Part shown: piece by piece, positions 5,665-5,665 of the stretch
Layout: each line of letters begins with the position of its first letter
Position numbering within the stretch: the stretch's first letter is position 1
NCBI GenBank assembly: GCA_026984275.1
Contig: JALSSM010000009.1
Location: forward strand, 1 to 5,665
DNA from: Gammaproteobacteria bacterium
GTDB taxonomy: Bacteria; Pseudomonadota; Gammaproteobacteria; CAJXQU01
Reading direction: 5' to 3'
DNA length: 5,665 bases
Made by a program: the position numbers and the translations under genes
The notes under the pieces: generated by a model
The model's database searches: none
Told to the model about the DNA's origin: nothing
Seen by the model: the letters and a program-made list of their open reading frames with translations, nothing else

Positions 5665-5665
5665 A

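Noticed and set aside
1..5665. CRISPR array, insertion sequence, prophage, tRNA or rRNA, or attachment site
   Set aside because: No spaced direct repeats, transposase motifs, terminal inverted repeats or tRNA-like cloverleaf were seen on either strand. The genes cover nearly all of the window.

Overview
The window is chromosomal DNA from a gammaproteobacterium with moderately low GC (judged by eye, not computed). The RpoA fragment, ribosomal protein L17, EttA and YaaA all match the Escherichia coli family patterns closely and at nearly the same lengths. The genus cannot be fixed from this stretch. A free-living, motile, Thiotrichales-like or methylotroph-like lineage is possible, but that is a guess.

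Layout, left to right. (1) The 5' part of an unrecognised gene lies on the minus strand (1-588) and runs off the left edge. (2) A 64-bp divergent spacer carries a 10-bp palindrome that gives a -10-like hexamer on each strand. (3) yaaA (653-1426, +) encodes the peroxide-stress protein YaaA. (4) A soluble chemoreceptor with a C-terminal zinc-binding CZB domain (1443-2537, -) converges on yaaA across only 16 bp. (5) A 116-bp divergent spacer holds two further palindromes. (6) ettA (2654-4324, +) encodes the ABC-F translation factor EttA. (7) A strong bidirectional rho-independent terminator lies at 4349-4379. (8) rplQ (4401-4793, -) and rpoA (4816 to the right edge, -) form the 3' end of the alpha ribosomal-protein operon, with rpoA truncated by the window at its N-terminal end.

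Functional reading. The right half is core information processing: RNA polymerase alpha, L17 and a ribosome-associated ATPase. The left half is accessory or stress related: YaaA limits peroxide damage, and CZB receptors respond to zinc or oxidants. A shared oxidant-response theme for yaaA and the receptor is possible, but they are convergent and not an operon. No RNA gene, insertion sequence, prophage, CRISPR array or large repeat was seen, and no intergenic stretch exceeds 120 bp.

I do not see a convincing undescribed multi-gene system. The items most worth checking are the truncated unknown gene, the repeated palindromic -10 arrangement in both divergent spacers, the hairpin just before the ettA ribosome-binding site, and a hand-counted excess of GATC sites in the first 1.4 kb.
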